Positions 53,418-63,571 of a stretch of DNA of 64,000 nucleotides are shown one piece after another (the stretch's first letter is position 1; every line of letters starts with the position of its first letter). The notes beneath the pieces are model-generated. The model saw nothing but the letters and a program-made list of their open reading frames with translations, was not told the DNA's origin and searched no databases. This stretch comes from an uncultured Sunxiuqinia sp. (GTDB lineage Bacteria; Bacteroidota; Bacteroidia; Bacteroidales; Prolixibacteraceae). Made by a program: the position numbers and the translations under genes. Where the stretch lies: NCBI RefSeq assembly GCF_963678245.1, contig NZ_OY782776.1, positions 62,001-126,000 on the forward strand. Reading direction: 5' to 3'.

Positions 53418-56117
53418 ATGTGTAAAATCGGGAAGACAATATTAGCATTGATTTTCATAGTGTTCGGTCATAGTCAGGTCATGGTTATGTCTCAGGAAGC
53501 ATCGGTCGTTCAACTAAACTGGCTTGGAAATAACTCTCCAAAACTTTCGACAGGGGTCAGCTGGGGAGTCCCATTTTCCGAAGGCGCAATTACAAAATCA
53601 GGTCAGTTTATTTTAACAAACGAACAAGATCAACAATTGCCTGTTCAATCGTGGCCCATAGCCTATTGGCCTGATGGCACCTTAAAATGGGTTGGTTTGA
53701 GTACGGTTGTGTTAGGCAATGACGGTAAAGCATTTCAACTTCAATCTAATCGATCAGAAAGAAATGATTCGTCTCAACTTCTGGTTTTAGATGATGTTGA
53801 CAATTTAGTTGTCAATACAGGAATTTTACAATGTGTCATTCCCAGGCAAGGATCGAGTATAATCCAATCATTGTCGATCAATAATCAGGAAATTTCTTCC
53901 GGTGGAAAATTGGTGTGTATTGCACAACAGGGGCCAGATCGTGAAGTTGGCGAGCAACCGACAAAGAATAAGTTTGTTGGACAAATTGAGAAAGTAACTC
54001 TTGAGCAAAATGGTGACGTGAGAGCTGTTGTGAAAATTGAAGGGAATCATATCTCCGAAAATGGAGATCGGGAGTGGCTGCCTTTTGTATTGCGGCTTTA
54101 CTTTTATACCGGGCAGCAATCTGTGCGGATGGTTCATACAATTATTTATAATGGCGATCAACATCAGGATTTTATTCGTGGGCTTGGAGTATTCTTTGAT
54201 GTTCCTCTCAACGAAACTTTGTATAATAGACATGTTCGGTTTTCAGGAGAAAATGGTGGGTTGTGGGATGAACCGGTGCAACCGTTAAAGGGACGACGCC
54301 CGTTTATTCACAATCGGGAAAATTTATATGAAAAGCAGTTACGGGGAGAGCGAATTCCTGAAATAGAAGCGCTTGACAAGGGCAATCAGTTTTTGGTGAA
54401 ACACTGGGCTTCGTGGAACGATTTTCAATTGGCTCAGAATAACGCGGATGGTTTTCAAGTAAAAAAGCGTACGAACGACCAAAGTTCCTGGATCGACGCC
54501 GGAGCTGGAGGAAGATCGAACGGATTGGCATTTGTAGGAGATGTTTCCGGAGGTTTGGCTATTTGCATGCGCGATTTTTGGCAGTCATTTCCGTCGGCTT
54601 TGGAGGTGAAGAATGCTATAACAGATCAGGCAGAATTACGAGCCTGGCTTTGGTCGCCTGAAGCAGAGGCGATGGACATGCGCCATTATGATACCTTGCA
54701 GTGGGGGCATAACCTGAATGCCAGCTACGAAGATGTTCAGCCGGGGCATAGTACGCCAACAGGTGTGGGCCGTACTACCGAATTTGTACTATTTGCGTCA
54801 TCAGAAGTCCCTTCCGACGAGGATTTAAGTAACTTGGCTGAGCAAGTTAACAATCCCCCTTTGTTAACCGCTTCACCAGAATATATTCATCAAATTCCGG
54901 TTTTTGGCGTATGGAGTTTACCGGATAAAAGGACGAAAGGCAAGCGGTGGATTGAAAATCAACTGGATAATGCTTTTGAATATTATCAGTTGGAAGTTGA
55001 ACAACGACATTGGTATGGCTTCTGGGACTATGGTGATGTGATGCATGCCTACGACTCAGAAAGACAAGTGTGGATGTATGATATCGGAGGTTTTGCCTGG
55101 GATAACACTGAGTTGATGCCGAATATGTGGCTTTGGTATAGTTATCTGCGATCAGGCAGAGAGGATATTTTTAGAATGGCTGAAGCAATGACCCGACACA
55201 ATGGGGAAGTCGATGTGTATCATTTGGGTGAGTTTGCAGGTTTAGGTTCCCGACACAATGTCCGCCATTGGGGAGATGGAGCAAAAGAAGTTCGCATTGC
55301 TCAGGCAGCTCTTGGTCGCTTTTATTATTACCTGACCACGGACGAACGAACCGGCGATTTGATGCAAGCCTCCGTTGAAGCATCCAATCAAGCCATAGGG
55401 AGACTCGATCCTTTACGTCTTATTCTGGATAAAAGTGAATATCCCACTCATGCACGATTTGGCCCCGACTGGTTGGCCTTGGTTGGCAATTGGATGACAG
55501 CTTGGGAACGAACCGGAGATGATCAGTACAAAGAACGGATTTTAGCCGGAGTGAATAGTCTGGATGAAATGCCATATGGATTTTTCTCAGGAAAAGGTGC
55601 TGCAATGGGATATGAACCAGAAACTTACAAGTTGTACCAACTTCATCCAGAGGATATTGGACACAGTCATCTTTCAGTGCTAATGGGGGGGCCGGAAATA
55701 GCTTTTGAATTAACAAAATTGATTGATAATTCGACATGGGACAATCGCTGGATGCAATTTTGCCAATTGTATGCGCAACCTGTTGATTCGGTACAAAAAG
55801 CATTTGGTGTTGAGGTGGAGTTGGGAGATCCGGCTCCATGGTACGCGAGACTTCCCGCTTACTATGCAAAAAGAACAGGGAGTCAGGATTATGCAAAAAT
55901 GGCTTGGAAAATGTTTTTTAATGCCGATTCGAGATGGGGAAACACAAACTTTAATATGGAGAAATTTAAGGGTATACAAAGTTTGGAGCCAGTTTACGAA
56001 GTAGAAGGCGTGTCAACAAATAACACCGCTCAGTGGTGTTTGAACGCGATTGAGTTGCTGGAACTAATTGGTGATCAACTCCCAGAGGATAACCCGAGAG
56101 TACAGGATGCAAAATAG
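53418..56117 (+). CDS. Exo-rhamnogalacturonan lyase-like protein (PL26, PcRGLX/YetA-like)
   Basis: 899 residues from the ATG at 53418, which gives a compact signal peptide; an upstream TTG adds 12 residues. The N-terminus (VQLNWLGNNSPKLSTGVSWGVPFSEG, SWPIAYWPDGTLKWVGLS) is typical of the PcRGLX/YetA family. The centre holds the helical catalytic domain (HWYGFWDYGDVMHAYDSERQ, WDNTELMPNMWLWYSYLRSG, RHNVRHWGDGAKEVRIAQAA). Length agrees with PL26. The characterised member removes unsaturated galacturonosyl-rhamnose units from rhamnogalacturonan I ends. Confidence 0.8.
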   Translation: MCKIGKTILALIFIVFGHSQVMVMSQEASVVQLNWLGNNSPKLSTGVSWGVPFSEGAITKSGQFILTNEQDQQLPVQSWPIAYWPDGTLKWVGLSTVVLGNDGKAFQLQSNRSERNDSSQLLVLDDVDNLVVNTGILQCVIPRQGSSIIQSLSINNQEISSGGKLVCIAQQGPDREVGEQPTKNKFVGQIEKVTLEQNGDVRAVVKIEGNHISENGDREWLPFVLRLYFYTGQQSVRMVHTIIYNGDQHQDFIRGLGVFFDVPLNETLYNRHVRFSGENGGLWDEPVQPLKGRRPFIHNRENLYEKQLRGERIPEIEALDKGNQFLVKHWASWNDFQLAQNNADGFQVKKRTNDQSSWIDAGAGGRSNGLAFVGDVSGGLAICMRDFWQSFPSALEVKNAITDQAELRAWLWSPEAEAMDMRHYDTLQWGHNLNASYEDVQPGHSTPTGVGRTTEFVLFASSEVPSDEDLSNLAEQVNNPPLLTASPEYIHQIPVFGVWSLPDKRTKGKRWIENQLDNAFEYYQLEVEQRHWYGFWDYGDVMHAYDSERQVWMYDIGGFAWDNTELMPNMWLWYSYLRSGREDIFRMAEAMTRHNGEVDVYHLGEFAGLGSRHNVRHWGDGAKEVRIAQAALGRFYYYLTTDERTGDLMQASVEASNQAIGRLDPLRLILDKSEYPTHARFGPDWLALVGNWMTAWERTGDDQYKERILAGVNSLDEMPYGFFSGKGAAMGYEPETYKLYQLHPEDIGHSHLSVLMGGPEIAFELTKLIDNSTWDNRWMQFCQLYAQPVDSVQKAFGVEVELGDPAPWYARLPAYYAKRTGSQDYAKMAWKMFFNADSRWGNTNFNMEKFKGIQSLEPVYEVEGVSTNNTAQWCLNAIELLELIGDQLPEDNPRVQDAK

Positions 56118-56340
56118 TTTGATCTCATTAATTTCGTAGAAAACTCTGAGAGTCAAGCGACCTGTTAAACTGAATCCAAGTTTGCTACACTGATCGGATA
56201 TTGAGTTTTCTTTTTCTTCATAGTCTGGAACTGGCGGATTTGGTGAAAGAACAGAACTGTTGAGCAGATATCGGAAGGTGAACGAGAGGATAATTCTTTC
56301 TATTTTGCAGATTCGAAAAACGAATATATAACGAATAAAT

Positions 56341-57639
56341 ATGAACGAAATGAAACGATACACCTTATTTGCTTCAGCGGGAGCAGCAATTTTAACACTT
56401 CTGTTTAGTCAATGCCAAACGGCAACAAAGGACACTGAGATTGCATTAACGAATACGGCTACTATCGATTTGACCGATAAAGCGATTTCCATTGACCGAT
56501 CAGAGATTTCTGATCTTCCGGAAGGTGAAGTTTTTCCATTGATTGTTTCTGCGGAAGGAGACACGATCCCTTCTCAATTAAATGACCTGAATGGTGACCA
56601 GAAGTGGGATGAACTGTTCTTTGTTGTTGATATGCTTTCAAATGGATCGGAAACCTACTCTTTGCAATGGGTCAGCGATAAGCCGCAATATGTGGTGCGC
56701 ACAAGTGCCCGTTTTGGGAAACGCAGTTCTGCTGACACTCCGGTTGAACCTGCGATCAGCGAAACTTTATATGCCGATGATCTTCCTAAAAGTATCGGCT
56801 TTCAGCGCTATCAAACAGATGGTCCTTCATGGGAAAACGATAAGGTTGGCTTCCGCGATTATTTCGATGGCCGCAATGCCAAAGATCTTTTTGGCAAAAC
56901 AACGTCATTAATGTCTCCGGAAAATGTTGGAATTAATGCTGAAGGTGCAGTGGAGGATACCTACCATGTTATGGCTGATTGGGGGCGCGATATTTTATCC
57001 GTCGGTAATTCTGTAGGGATCGGAGGTTATGCTTTAGCGGTTGATGACCAATTGATGCGCTTGGGCGTAACGGTTGATGATTCCATCAATAATGTTGAGG
57101 AAACAACTTTTCGGATTGCGGCTGAAGGTCCGGTGAAATCGGTATTGAACTATCATTTTGAAAACTGGCATCCGAATGATCGGAAATACAATGTGGACGA
57201 AACCACCAGTATTTGGCCCGGCATGTATGCATACCAAAATACCGTGAAGTTTTCAGGCTTGAAAGGCGACGAAAATCTGGTGATTGGTTTGGTCAATATC
57301 GATAATCAAAACCCGTTGGAGGAAATTGAAATGAATGACCAGTGGGGTGTTTTGTCCACCCATGACATGCAAACTTACGACCGACAATGGTGGCTTGGGT
57401 TGGCACTAATCGTTCCGCGCGATTTATATCAAGGATATTCCGAAGCACCGGAAACAGGGCAGTTATCCAAGTCTTTTTTAGCTAAACTGAAAGTTGAAAA
57501 TGAAACCCCGGTAACTTATTATGCTGTGGCAGGATGGGAATTGAGCGACGAGCGCTTTAAAGATCCCGACTTTTTCAAAAGCTATCTGGAAAATTTAGTG
57601 AGTCAACTTTCGGCCAATGTTGAAGTGACTATTAAATAG
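56341..57639 (+). CDS. DUF4861 lipoprotein
   Basis: 432 residues; signal LTLLFSQCQ makes a lipoprotein. Recognisable DUF4861 segments: LNDLNGDQKWDELFFVVDM, FQRYQTDGPSWENDKVGFRDYFDGRNAKD, YHVMADWGRDILSVGNSVGIG and the terminal YYAVAGWELSDERFKDP. The family accompanies pectin-degrading loci in Bacteroidota, but its activity is unknown to me. Starts 220 bp after the PL26-like gene, a gap in which no clear promoter or terminator was seen. Confidence 0.8.
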   Translation: MNEMKRYTLFASAGAAILTLLFSQCQTATKDTEIALTNTATIDLTDKAISIDRSEISDLPEGEVFPLIVSAEGDTIPSQLNDLNGDQKWDELFFVVDMLSNGSETYSLQWVSDKPQYVVRTSARFGKRSSADTPVEPAISETLYADDLPKSIGFQRYQTDGPSWENDKVGFRDYFDGRNAKDLFGKTTSLMSPENVGINAEGAVEDTYHVMADWGRDILSVGNSVGIGGYALAVDDQLMRLGVTVDDSINNVEETTFRIAAEGPVKSVLNYHFENWHPNDRKYNVDETTSIWPGMYAYQNTVKFSGLKGDENLVIGLVNIDNQNPLEEIEMNDQWGVLSTHDMQTYDRQWWLGLALIVPRDLYQGYSEAPETGQLSKSFLAKLKVENETPVTYYAVAGWELSDERFKDPDFFKSYLENLVSQLSANVEVTIK

Positions 57640-57742
57640 TGCAGTCATTTGTTGTCATTTAGTTGTGTCCAAAATCAATCATTGGGTACCGGATGATATT
57701 GAGTAACAAATATTAAAATGATTCAATAAAATCAATCTTGGC

Positions 57743-58465
57743 ATGCGACAAATCAATTATATTCTCGCAGTTGTTTTTTTCCTCTTGTTCGGAATTCAAA
57801 GCTCTTCAACGGCGCAGGATCGAGAGAAGCAAGCTTGCATTGAGCAATATCAAAAAGGTCATCTTCTTTATCGGGACAATTTTGATCAGGGACTGAGAAA
57901 CTGGGTGGTGGAAACTCCTGATTCGCCCAATTCATCGGTTACAACTGAAAATGAGAGACTGATTATTGACGTTGATCATGGTGCCACAGTCTGGCTGAAT
58001 AAAAAGCTTTCGGGTAATGTTCTGATCGAATATCATCGCGAAGTGATCATGAATAATGGTCACAATGATCGCCTTTCTGATTTAAACATGTTTTGGATGG
58101 CAACCGATCCTGATAATACGAATCTGTTCACCCGGAATGGAACTTTTGCTGAATATCATCCTTTGAACCTTTACTATGCCGGCATTGGGGGGAATTACAA
58201 TTCAACGACACGATTTCGAAAATATGATGGAACAGGAGAGCGGGAATTGTTGCAAGAGAAAAATGATGAGAGCCATTTATTGAAGCCCAACCATAACTAT
58301 CTAATCCAAATAGTCGTTTCCGACGGAACAACTAAGGTCTTTGTGGATGGAGAAGAATATTTTTCATACACTGATCACCAAGCTTTAGCTGAAGGTTATT
58401 TTGGGGTCAGAACAGTAAAATCACATCAAGTGATAGATGATGTGAAGATTTACCAATTGAAATAA
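57743..58465 (+). CDS. Secreted jelly-roll protein (DUF6250-like)
   Basis: 240 residues; signal peptide ends near STAQ/DR. A concanavalin-like fold is suggested by LYRDNFDQGLRNWVVE, HGATVWLNKKLSGNVLIEYH, LNLYYAGIGGNYNSTTRFR and the closing YFGVRTVKSHQVIDDVKIY. Such DUF6250/DUF1080-like proteins occur in pectin loci as binding modules or lyases. No catalytic residues can be named. Confidence 0.65.
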   Translation: MRQINYILAVVFFLLFGIQSSSTAQDREKQACIEQYQKGHLLYRDNFDQGLRNWVVETPDSPNSSVTTENERLIIDVDHGATVWLNKKLSGNVLIEYHREVIMNNGHNDRLSDLNMFWMATDPDNTNLFTRNGTFAEYHPLNLYYAGIGGNYNSTTRFRKYDGTGERELLQEKNDESHLLKPNHNYLIQIVVSDGTTKVFVDGEEYFSYTDHQALAEGYFGVRTVKSHQVIDDVKIYQLK

Positions 58466-58484
58466 CGATAACCAGATTAATAAA

Positions 58485-59933
58485 ATGAAATCAATAAATC
58501 AATTAACAACTAATAATAAGCTGCGTCTGAAAGTAAGTTCTGAAATTTTAATGGTTGTTGTGCTGCTGCTTGGAGTGTTTCCAACCTATCTGCATGCAAG
58601 TGTGACAGGACAGTACGAGAAGGTTTTCAATGTATTGGACTTTGGAGCAGTTGGCGATGGGGAAACATTGGACACCGAAGCGATACAAAAAGCGATAGAT
58701 GAAGCTGAAATGACAGGGCAAGGTTCAAAAGTTTTAATTCCTGCCGGCCATCAATTTTTGATTGGAACTTTAGTCTTAAAAAGTAACATCAATTTTCATC
58801 TTGAAGGTGATGCGCAATTGGTTGTAAGTAAACAACATCAAGACTATTCGGGTGAAGCTGCGATAGTTGCGAATGGAGCCAGTCATTTAAGCATTTCGGG
58901 AACGGGAAGTGTTCAGGGGAGAGCTTTGGAATTTATGTCACACTACGAAGAAGAGAATGAATGGTGGATACCGAAAGAGTGGCGTCCAAAGTTATTTATA
59001 CTTACAGAATGCAAGGATTTACACATTCAGGATATCACCATTGAAAAAGCCCCGCTTTGGACGGTTCATATGCTTGGTTGTGAAGACGTTCTAATTGAAG
59101 GAATCAAAATTAGCAACAATCTTGATGTGCCGAACTGTGACGGAATTGATCCAGATCATTGTCGCAATGTGGAAATTCGGAATTGCCAGATTTCTTGTGG
59201 CGATGATGCGATTGTTGTAAAAGCCACACGTCGGGATCAGGATTATGGCCCATCCTCAAATATTTGGGTTCACGACTGCATGTTGGAAACCCAGGACTCG
59301 GGCGTAAAAATTGGAACCGAAACGACTCAGGATATATTTGACATCGTTTTTGAACGGTGTGAAATTAAAACCAGCTGTCGCGGGCTGACCATCCAGCTTC
59401 GCGACGAGGGAAGTGTTTATAACGTTGTTTTCAAAGACATTAATTTTGTTTCTCGTTATCATTCGGCTCCCTGGTGGGGACGAGGAGAGGCTATTTCGTT
59501 TACTGCTATTCCCCGAAATCCGGGCAGCGAAATTGGATTAATCCACAATATAGTCGTCAAAAACGTAACCGGAAAATCTGAAAATAGCGTGCGAATAAAT
59601 GGAACAAAAGAAAGCCGGATTAGCAACATTCGTCTTGAAGATGTCAATATAACCATGGAGCGCTGGACTGATTACCCCGGAAACTTAATGGATAGTCGCC
59701 CAACAAAAGCCTATCCTGCTATTGAATTCCGAGATAACCCCGGCTATTACATACGTTTTGCAGATAACGTTGAGCTGATCAACAGCAGTATCCAATGGGG
59801 AGAACATATCCCCGACAATTATACTTATGCAGTGGAAGCGCACGATGTTTCTAATCTGAATATTGAAGGTTTTGAAGGAACGGCTGCCCATCCTGAACGT
59901 GATGAGGCAATTGTTATTCAAAAAAAGAATTAA
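58485..59933 (+). CDS. Secreted polygalacturonase, GH28
   Basis: 482 residues with a signal peptide (MVVVLLLGVFPTYLHAS). Right-handed beta-helix: FNVLDFGAVGDGETLDTEAI at the start; the active-site acids lie in NCDGIDPD and CGDDAIVVK, with the GH28 GxKIG step in SGVKIGTE. It hydrolyses galacturonic acid linkages in pectin (poly- or rhamnogalacturonan). Starts 19 bases after the jelly-roll gene. Confidence 0.92.
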   Translation: MKSINQLTTNNKLRLKVSSEILMVVVLLLGVFPTYLHASVTGQYEKVFNVLDFGAVGDGETLDTEAIQKAIDEAEMTGQGSKVLIPAGHQFLIGTLVLKSNINFHLEGDAQLVVSKQHQDYSGEAAIVANGASHLSISGTGSVQGRALEFMSHYEEENEWWIPKEWRPKLFILTECKDLHIQDITIEKAPLWTVHMLGCEDVLIEGIKISNNLDVPNCDGIDPDHCRNVEIRNCQISCGDDAIVVKATRRDQDYGPSSNIWVHDCMLETQDSGVKIGTETTQDIFDIVFERCEIKTSCRGLTIQLRDEGSVYNVVFKDINFVSRYHSAPWWGRGEAISFTAIPRNPGSEIGLIHNIVVKNVTGKSENSVRINGTKESRISNIRLEDVNITMERWTDYPGNLMDSRPTKAYPAIEFRDNPGYYIRFADNVELINSSIQWGEHIPDNYTYAVEAHDVSNLNIEGFEGTAAHPERDEAIVIQKKN

Positions 59934-59961
59934 TATCAATACTAACTCAAATAAAACTAGA

Positions 59962-61338
59962 ATGAAAAAGAAGTTTCAATTAGTTTGCATGGCAGGTCTT
60001 GTGTTGCCCTTTTTGTTGGGGTCTTGTACTACAAATACTGACCAAGAAAAAACGCCCGAACCGGTTACTGATACCACTACACCATTACATTTGCTTCAAC
60101 CCGACTATCCGACTCCTTACGGAGCACCATCGGTTGAGGAGGTTACCGAAGTGATTGATAAGGTCTATACTTATTTGGACGAATCGACTCCTGCAAAAGT
60201 GAATGATGGAAAGACCAAAGAAGAGGTGACGGATTTTACTTCATTACCGGAAGAGGCCGTATTTGCACCGGGTGATTTTCGTTTGACGAGCTATGAGTGG
60301 GGAGTAACCTATGCCGGAATGCTTTTGGCCAGCGAAATGACAGGTGACTCAAAATATGCTGAGTATACAACAAAGCGTTTAAATTTGATCAATGAATTGG
60401 CTGGTTATTACTGGAGTTTGGGAGACATTGAAGCCGAAAAGCGTTCTATGATTCACTCCGTATTGCATCCGGGCGCTTTGGATGATGCCGGAGCGGTTTG
60501 CGCTGCCATGATAAAAACCGAGAGGTTGGAAACAATTGAGAGCTTACGGCCGGTGATCGATAATTTTGCTGATTATATCCATACGAAGCAGTTTCGATTG
60601 CCTGACGGAACATTGGCCCGAAATCGTCCGCAGCCTAACACCTTGTGGTTGGATGATTTGTTTATGAGTGTGCCTGCATTGGCTCAAATGGGCAAACTGA
60701 CCGGCGATTCTAAATACTACGATGATGCAGTCAAGCAAGTTCTACAATTCTCTGAGAGGATGTTCAATGCAGAAAAAGGCTTGTATATGCATGGTTGGGT
60801 GCAACACATGGAAATTCATCCTCAATTTCACTGGGCTCGAGCAAATGGCTGGGCTGTTATGGCCATGGTTGAGTTGTTGGATGTGCTCCCCGAGACGCAT
60901 GAAGGATACCGTGCTGTTTTGGGACAACTACAGGCGCATATCAAGGGATTAGTTAAGTACCAGGATGGAACAGGCTTTTGGCATCAGTTGATTGATCGGA
61001 ATGATACCTATCTTGAAACTTCGGGCACAGCCATTTATACCTATTCTATTGCGAAAGCAATTAACCGGGGTTGGATTGATAAATATGCTTATGCTCCGGT
61101 GGCTATGCTGGGATGGAATGCTGTTTCTACCATGGTAAACGAGAAAGGACAGGTTGAAGGTACCTGTGTAGGGACTGGAATGGGATTTGATCCTGCTTTC
61201 TATTACTACCGTCCAATCAATGTATATGCAGCACATGGTTATGGTCCGGTTCTGCTGGCTGGGGCAGAAGTTGTCAATTTATTGAAAAAGCATCAGTTTG
61301 AAATAAATGACAGCTCGTTTCAGATGATAAAAGAGTAA
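59962..61338 (+). CDS. Unsaturated rhamnogalacturonyl hydrolase, GH105/GH88-like
   Basis: 458 residues from the ATG at 59962, which opens a lipoprotein signal (LVLPFLLGSCT); the longer frame would start inside the GH28 gene. (Alpha/alpha)6 barrel with LTSYEWGVTYAGMLLA, NTLWLDDLFMSVPALAQMG (catalytic Asp), HFHWARANGWAVMAMVELLD-like (PQFHWARANGW) and FWHQLIDRNDTYLETSGTA. It removes the 4,5-unsaturated uronate left by lyases such as the PL26- and PL22-like proteins. Confidence 0.92.
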   Translation: MKKKFQLVCMAGLVLPFLLGSCTTNTDQEKTPEPVTDTTTPLHLLQPDYPTPYGAPSVEEVTEVIDKVYTYLDESTPAKVNDGKTKEEVTDFTSLPEEAVFAPGDFRLTSYEWGVTYAGMLLASEMTGDSKYAEYTTKRLNLINELAGYYWSLGDIEAEKRSMIHSVLHPGALDDAGAVCAAMIKTERLETIESLRPVIDNFADYIHTKQFRLPDGTLARNRPQPNTLWLDDLFMSVPALAQMGKLTGDSKYYDDAVKQVLQFSERMFNAEKGLYMHGWVQHMEIHPQFHWARANGWAVMAMVELLDVLPETHEGYRAVLGQLQAHIKGLVKYQDGTGFWHQLIDRNDTYLETSGTAIYTYSIAKAINRGWIDKYAYAPVAMLGWNAVSTMVNEKGQVEGTCVGTGMGFDPAFYYYRPINVYAAHGYGPVLLAGAEVVNLLKKHQFEINDSSFQMIKE

Positions 61339-61352
61339 CTAAAAAATAGTTA

Positions 61353-62423
61353 ATGAAACAGTCATTTTACACCTTCCTTTTCTTGCTTTTCGCAGTTTTT
61401 AATTGCTGGTCGCAGGAAAATAGGAAGTTTAAAATATTTCAATTCCCCAAAGATCAAATCCCGGTTATCAACGGAAACGTTGATGACTGGGACTTGGTGC
61501 CGGCAAGCTATACCGTTGGAATGGATCAGGTTTGGGATGATAGAGGCAAGCATGAAAAGGTTGATCCGGAAAATTTGACTTTTAGTGTGAAAGTGGGGTG
61601 GGTGAAAGGATTAAATAGGCTTTATTTTCTTTATGAAGCTTATGATAATTACTGGGACTATTCTCGCCCCGGATTGCACAATGACACCTTTGAACTGATC
61701 GTAGATGCAGATCAATCGGGTGGTCCATTCATCGATCGTTTTCACCCTAATGAGTTGATGGACCCAATGGATGCTTTTTTCTCTTTTCATGGCGTGCATG
61801 CACAGAACTACCATATTTTCACACCTGCTGAAGGCAAGGATTGGACACTCGTTTGGGGGAGTCAACCGTGGATAAAGGAATTGCCGTACGCGAATGTAGC
61901 TTGTCAATATGATTTCGAGTTTGGTGAATCCGGTCATTTAGTGCTTGAGTTTTGGATCACTCCATTTGATTACGCTGGTAATGATCCTTCCCGTGCCGTA
62001 AAGTCGGTTTTAGAAGAAGAAAAGCTAATTGGCTTGTGTTGGGCTGTGATTGACTACGACGACGTAAACAAGGACAGCAATAACGGTTTTTGGAACCTTT
62101 CGAAAGAGCACACGATGTATGGAAATGCATCTTATAGTTTGCCTTTTCAATTGATGCCATTGGAACCGAAGTTTCAGAAGCAGATTGAAGCAAAATGGGA
62201 TTTTCGAGTGGTTGACATGGGACGGCGTTTGGTTGCTTTTATCGATCAGTCGGTTGGTGAAATCAATTCCTGGAAATGGGATTTTGGCGATGGAACCAGT
62301 TCAACAGAACAGCACCCAATTCATCACTATCAGGACGCTGGCAAGTATGTTGTTGTACTTTGGGTGGAAGGAGACGCCGGAAAGTCTCGCCTTTCGAAAG
62401 TTTGGGATGTAGTTGTAAAATAA
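61353..62423 (+). CDS. Secreted CBM9-like plus PKD-domain protein
   Basis: 356 residues; signal ends CWSQ/EN. Residues ~35-255 resemble the CBM9/DOMON-type fold (INGNVDDWDLVPASY, LYFLYEAYDNYWDYSR, FELIVDADQSGGPF, LVLEFWITPFDYAG). Residues ~275-356 are a PKD domain with the hallmark WKWDFGDGTSSTEQHPIHHY. It probably binds sugar or cell-wall polysaccharide; no catalytic motif is seen. Last gene of the locus, 14 bases after GH105. Confidence 0.8.
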   Translation: MKQSFYTFLFLLFAVFNCWSQENRKFKIFQFPKDQIPVINGNVDDWDLVPASYTVGMDQVWDDRGKHEKVDPENLTFSVKVGWVKGLNRLYFLYEAYDNYWDYSRPGLHNDTFELIVDADQSGGPFIDRFHPNELMDPMDAFFSFHGVHAQNYHIFTPAEGKDWTLVWGSQPWIKELPYANVACQYDFEFGESGHLVLEFWITPFDYAGNDPSRAVKSVLEEEKLIGLCWAVIDYDDVNKDSNNGFWNLSKEHTMYGNASYSLPFQLMPLEPKFQKQIEAKWDFRVVDMGRRLVAFIDQSVGEINSWKWDFGDGTSSTEQHPIHHYQDAGKYVVVLWVEGDAGKSRLSKVWDVVVK

Positions 62424-62473
62424 TAGGGGAGGAAATCGTTTTTCCAAAGTTGCGGATAAGAAAATCGAAAACT

Positions 62474-63571
62474 TTAGATGTCTACCAAATCATTCTTCAG
62501 GGCGTAAATGATAACCTCCACAATATTTTTTGCACCTGTTTTTTCCATGAGGTTTGCACGATGTTTTTCAACCGTTCGATCCGAAATGTTTAGTTGATCG
62601 GCAATCATTTTAATGGGAAGACCTTTGCACGAAAGTGTAAGAACTTCCTGTTCTCGTTTTGAAAAAATATTTTTACCAACCAATACGTCTGATTGATCTT
62701 GCTGATATTTAAATTGTGATGGTGTAAATGCTTTGTGAAGCTTATGAGCAAGATCTCCTGAAATCGTAATTTTTTCTTCTTCCAGAATATTAACTAGTTT
62801 TTTATATTCTACAGGAGGAGCTGTTGATTCAGTTTTGTGTTCGAGAGGGGATAATAGCCCAATCAGCAAAGTGAAACCACTGTATTTTTGGCTAGGGGTT
62901 ACATGCAGCCTGAATTTCTCGGTGTCACCATCAGCGTTTTTAATTTTTATGTCTTCCTGAAAATTATCGCTCAACCCATTTATACACTTTAAAATCGGAC
63001 CTTCAATCTTATTATATTGCTTTGGCGTTAAGAGATTTTCAAATTTAATATTTTTAACTTCTGAGTCGGACAAGCCTGTAACTTCCAGAAATGCTCTGTT
63101 TGTTTCGTAAATCGTTTCTCCATCAAAAACAAAGACACCGTATGGCGAAAGGTTGAGTAAAGCTTTATAATTATTTTTTCCAATATTTACGAGCTTTTCA
63201 TATTTATCGAGCCTGACTTTAATCGATTTCAGTAAATCTTCGTTCTCAAAAGGTTTGACAATATAGTCGTCAACTCCCAACTCAAGCCCTATCCGAATAT
63301 CGTTTAATTCCGATCTTCCGGTAATGAAAATAAAGGGTATCCTACTGGTCAGTATGCTGTCTTTAAGAATGTTGAAAACTTGATATCCGTCTATTGGTTT
63401 CATGTTTATATCACACAAAATCAAATCAGGGCAATATTCATACGCTTTTTGAATACCTTCTGCTCCAGAGCTAGCAATATCAGCTTGATAATTATTCAGC
63501 ATCAATACATTTCTCAATGTCTTGGCCAATGCTAAATCATCTTCAATAATCAATATCTTTTTATCACTCAT
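62474..63571 (-). CDS. Response regulator, REC-PAS-LuxR HTH
   Basis: 365 residues. The receiver has D11/D12, the phosphorylation site D54 (LILCDINM) and the VKPF lysine near 107. A PAS domain follows at ~130-245 (LLNLSPYGVFVFDGETIYETN), and a LuxR-type HTH ends it (FSKREQEVLTLSCKGLPIKMI, ISDRTVEKHRANLMEKT). Its start overlaps the kinase stop by eight bases, so the two are coupled. A PAS sensor between REC and HTH is an uncommon layout. Target genes are unknown; the convergent pectin locus is a neighbour only. Confidence 0.9.
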   Translation of the reverse strand: MSDKKILIIEDDLALAKTLRNVLMLNNYQADIASSGAEGIQKAYEYCPDLILCDINMKPIDGYQVFNILKDSILTSRIPFIFITGRSELNDIRIGLELGVDDYIVKPFENEDLLKSIKVRLDKYEKLVNIGKNNYKALLNLSPYGVFVFDGETIYETNRAFLEVTGLSDSEVKNIKFENLLTPKQYNKIEGPILKCINGLSDNFQEDIKIKNADGDTEKFRLHVTPSQKYSGFTLLIGLLSPLEHKTESTAPPVEYKKLVNILEEEKITISGDLAHKLHKAFTPSQFKYQQDQSDVLVGKNIFSKREQEVLTLSCKGLPIKMIADQLNISDRTVEKHRANLMEKTGAKNIVEVIIYALKNDLVDI

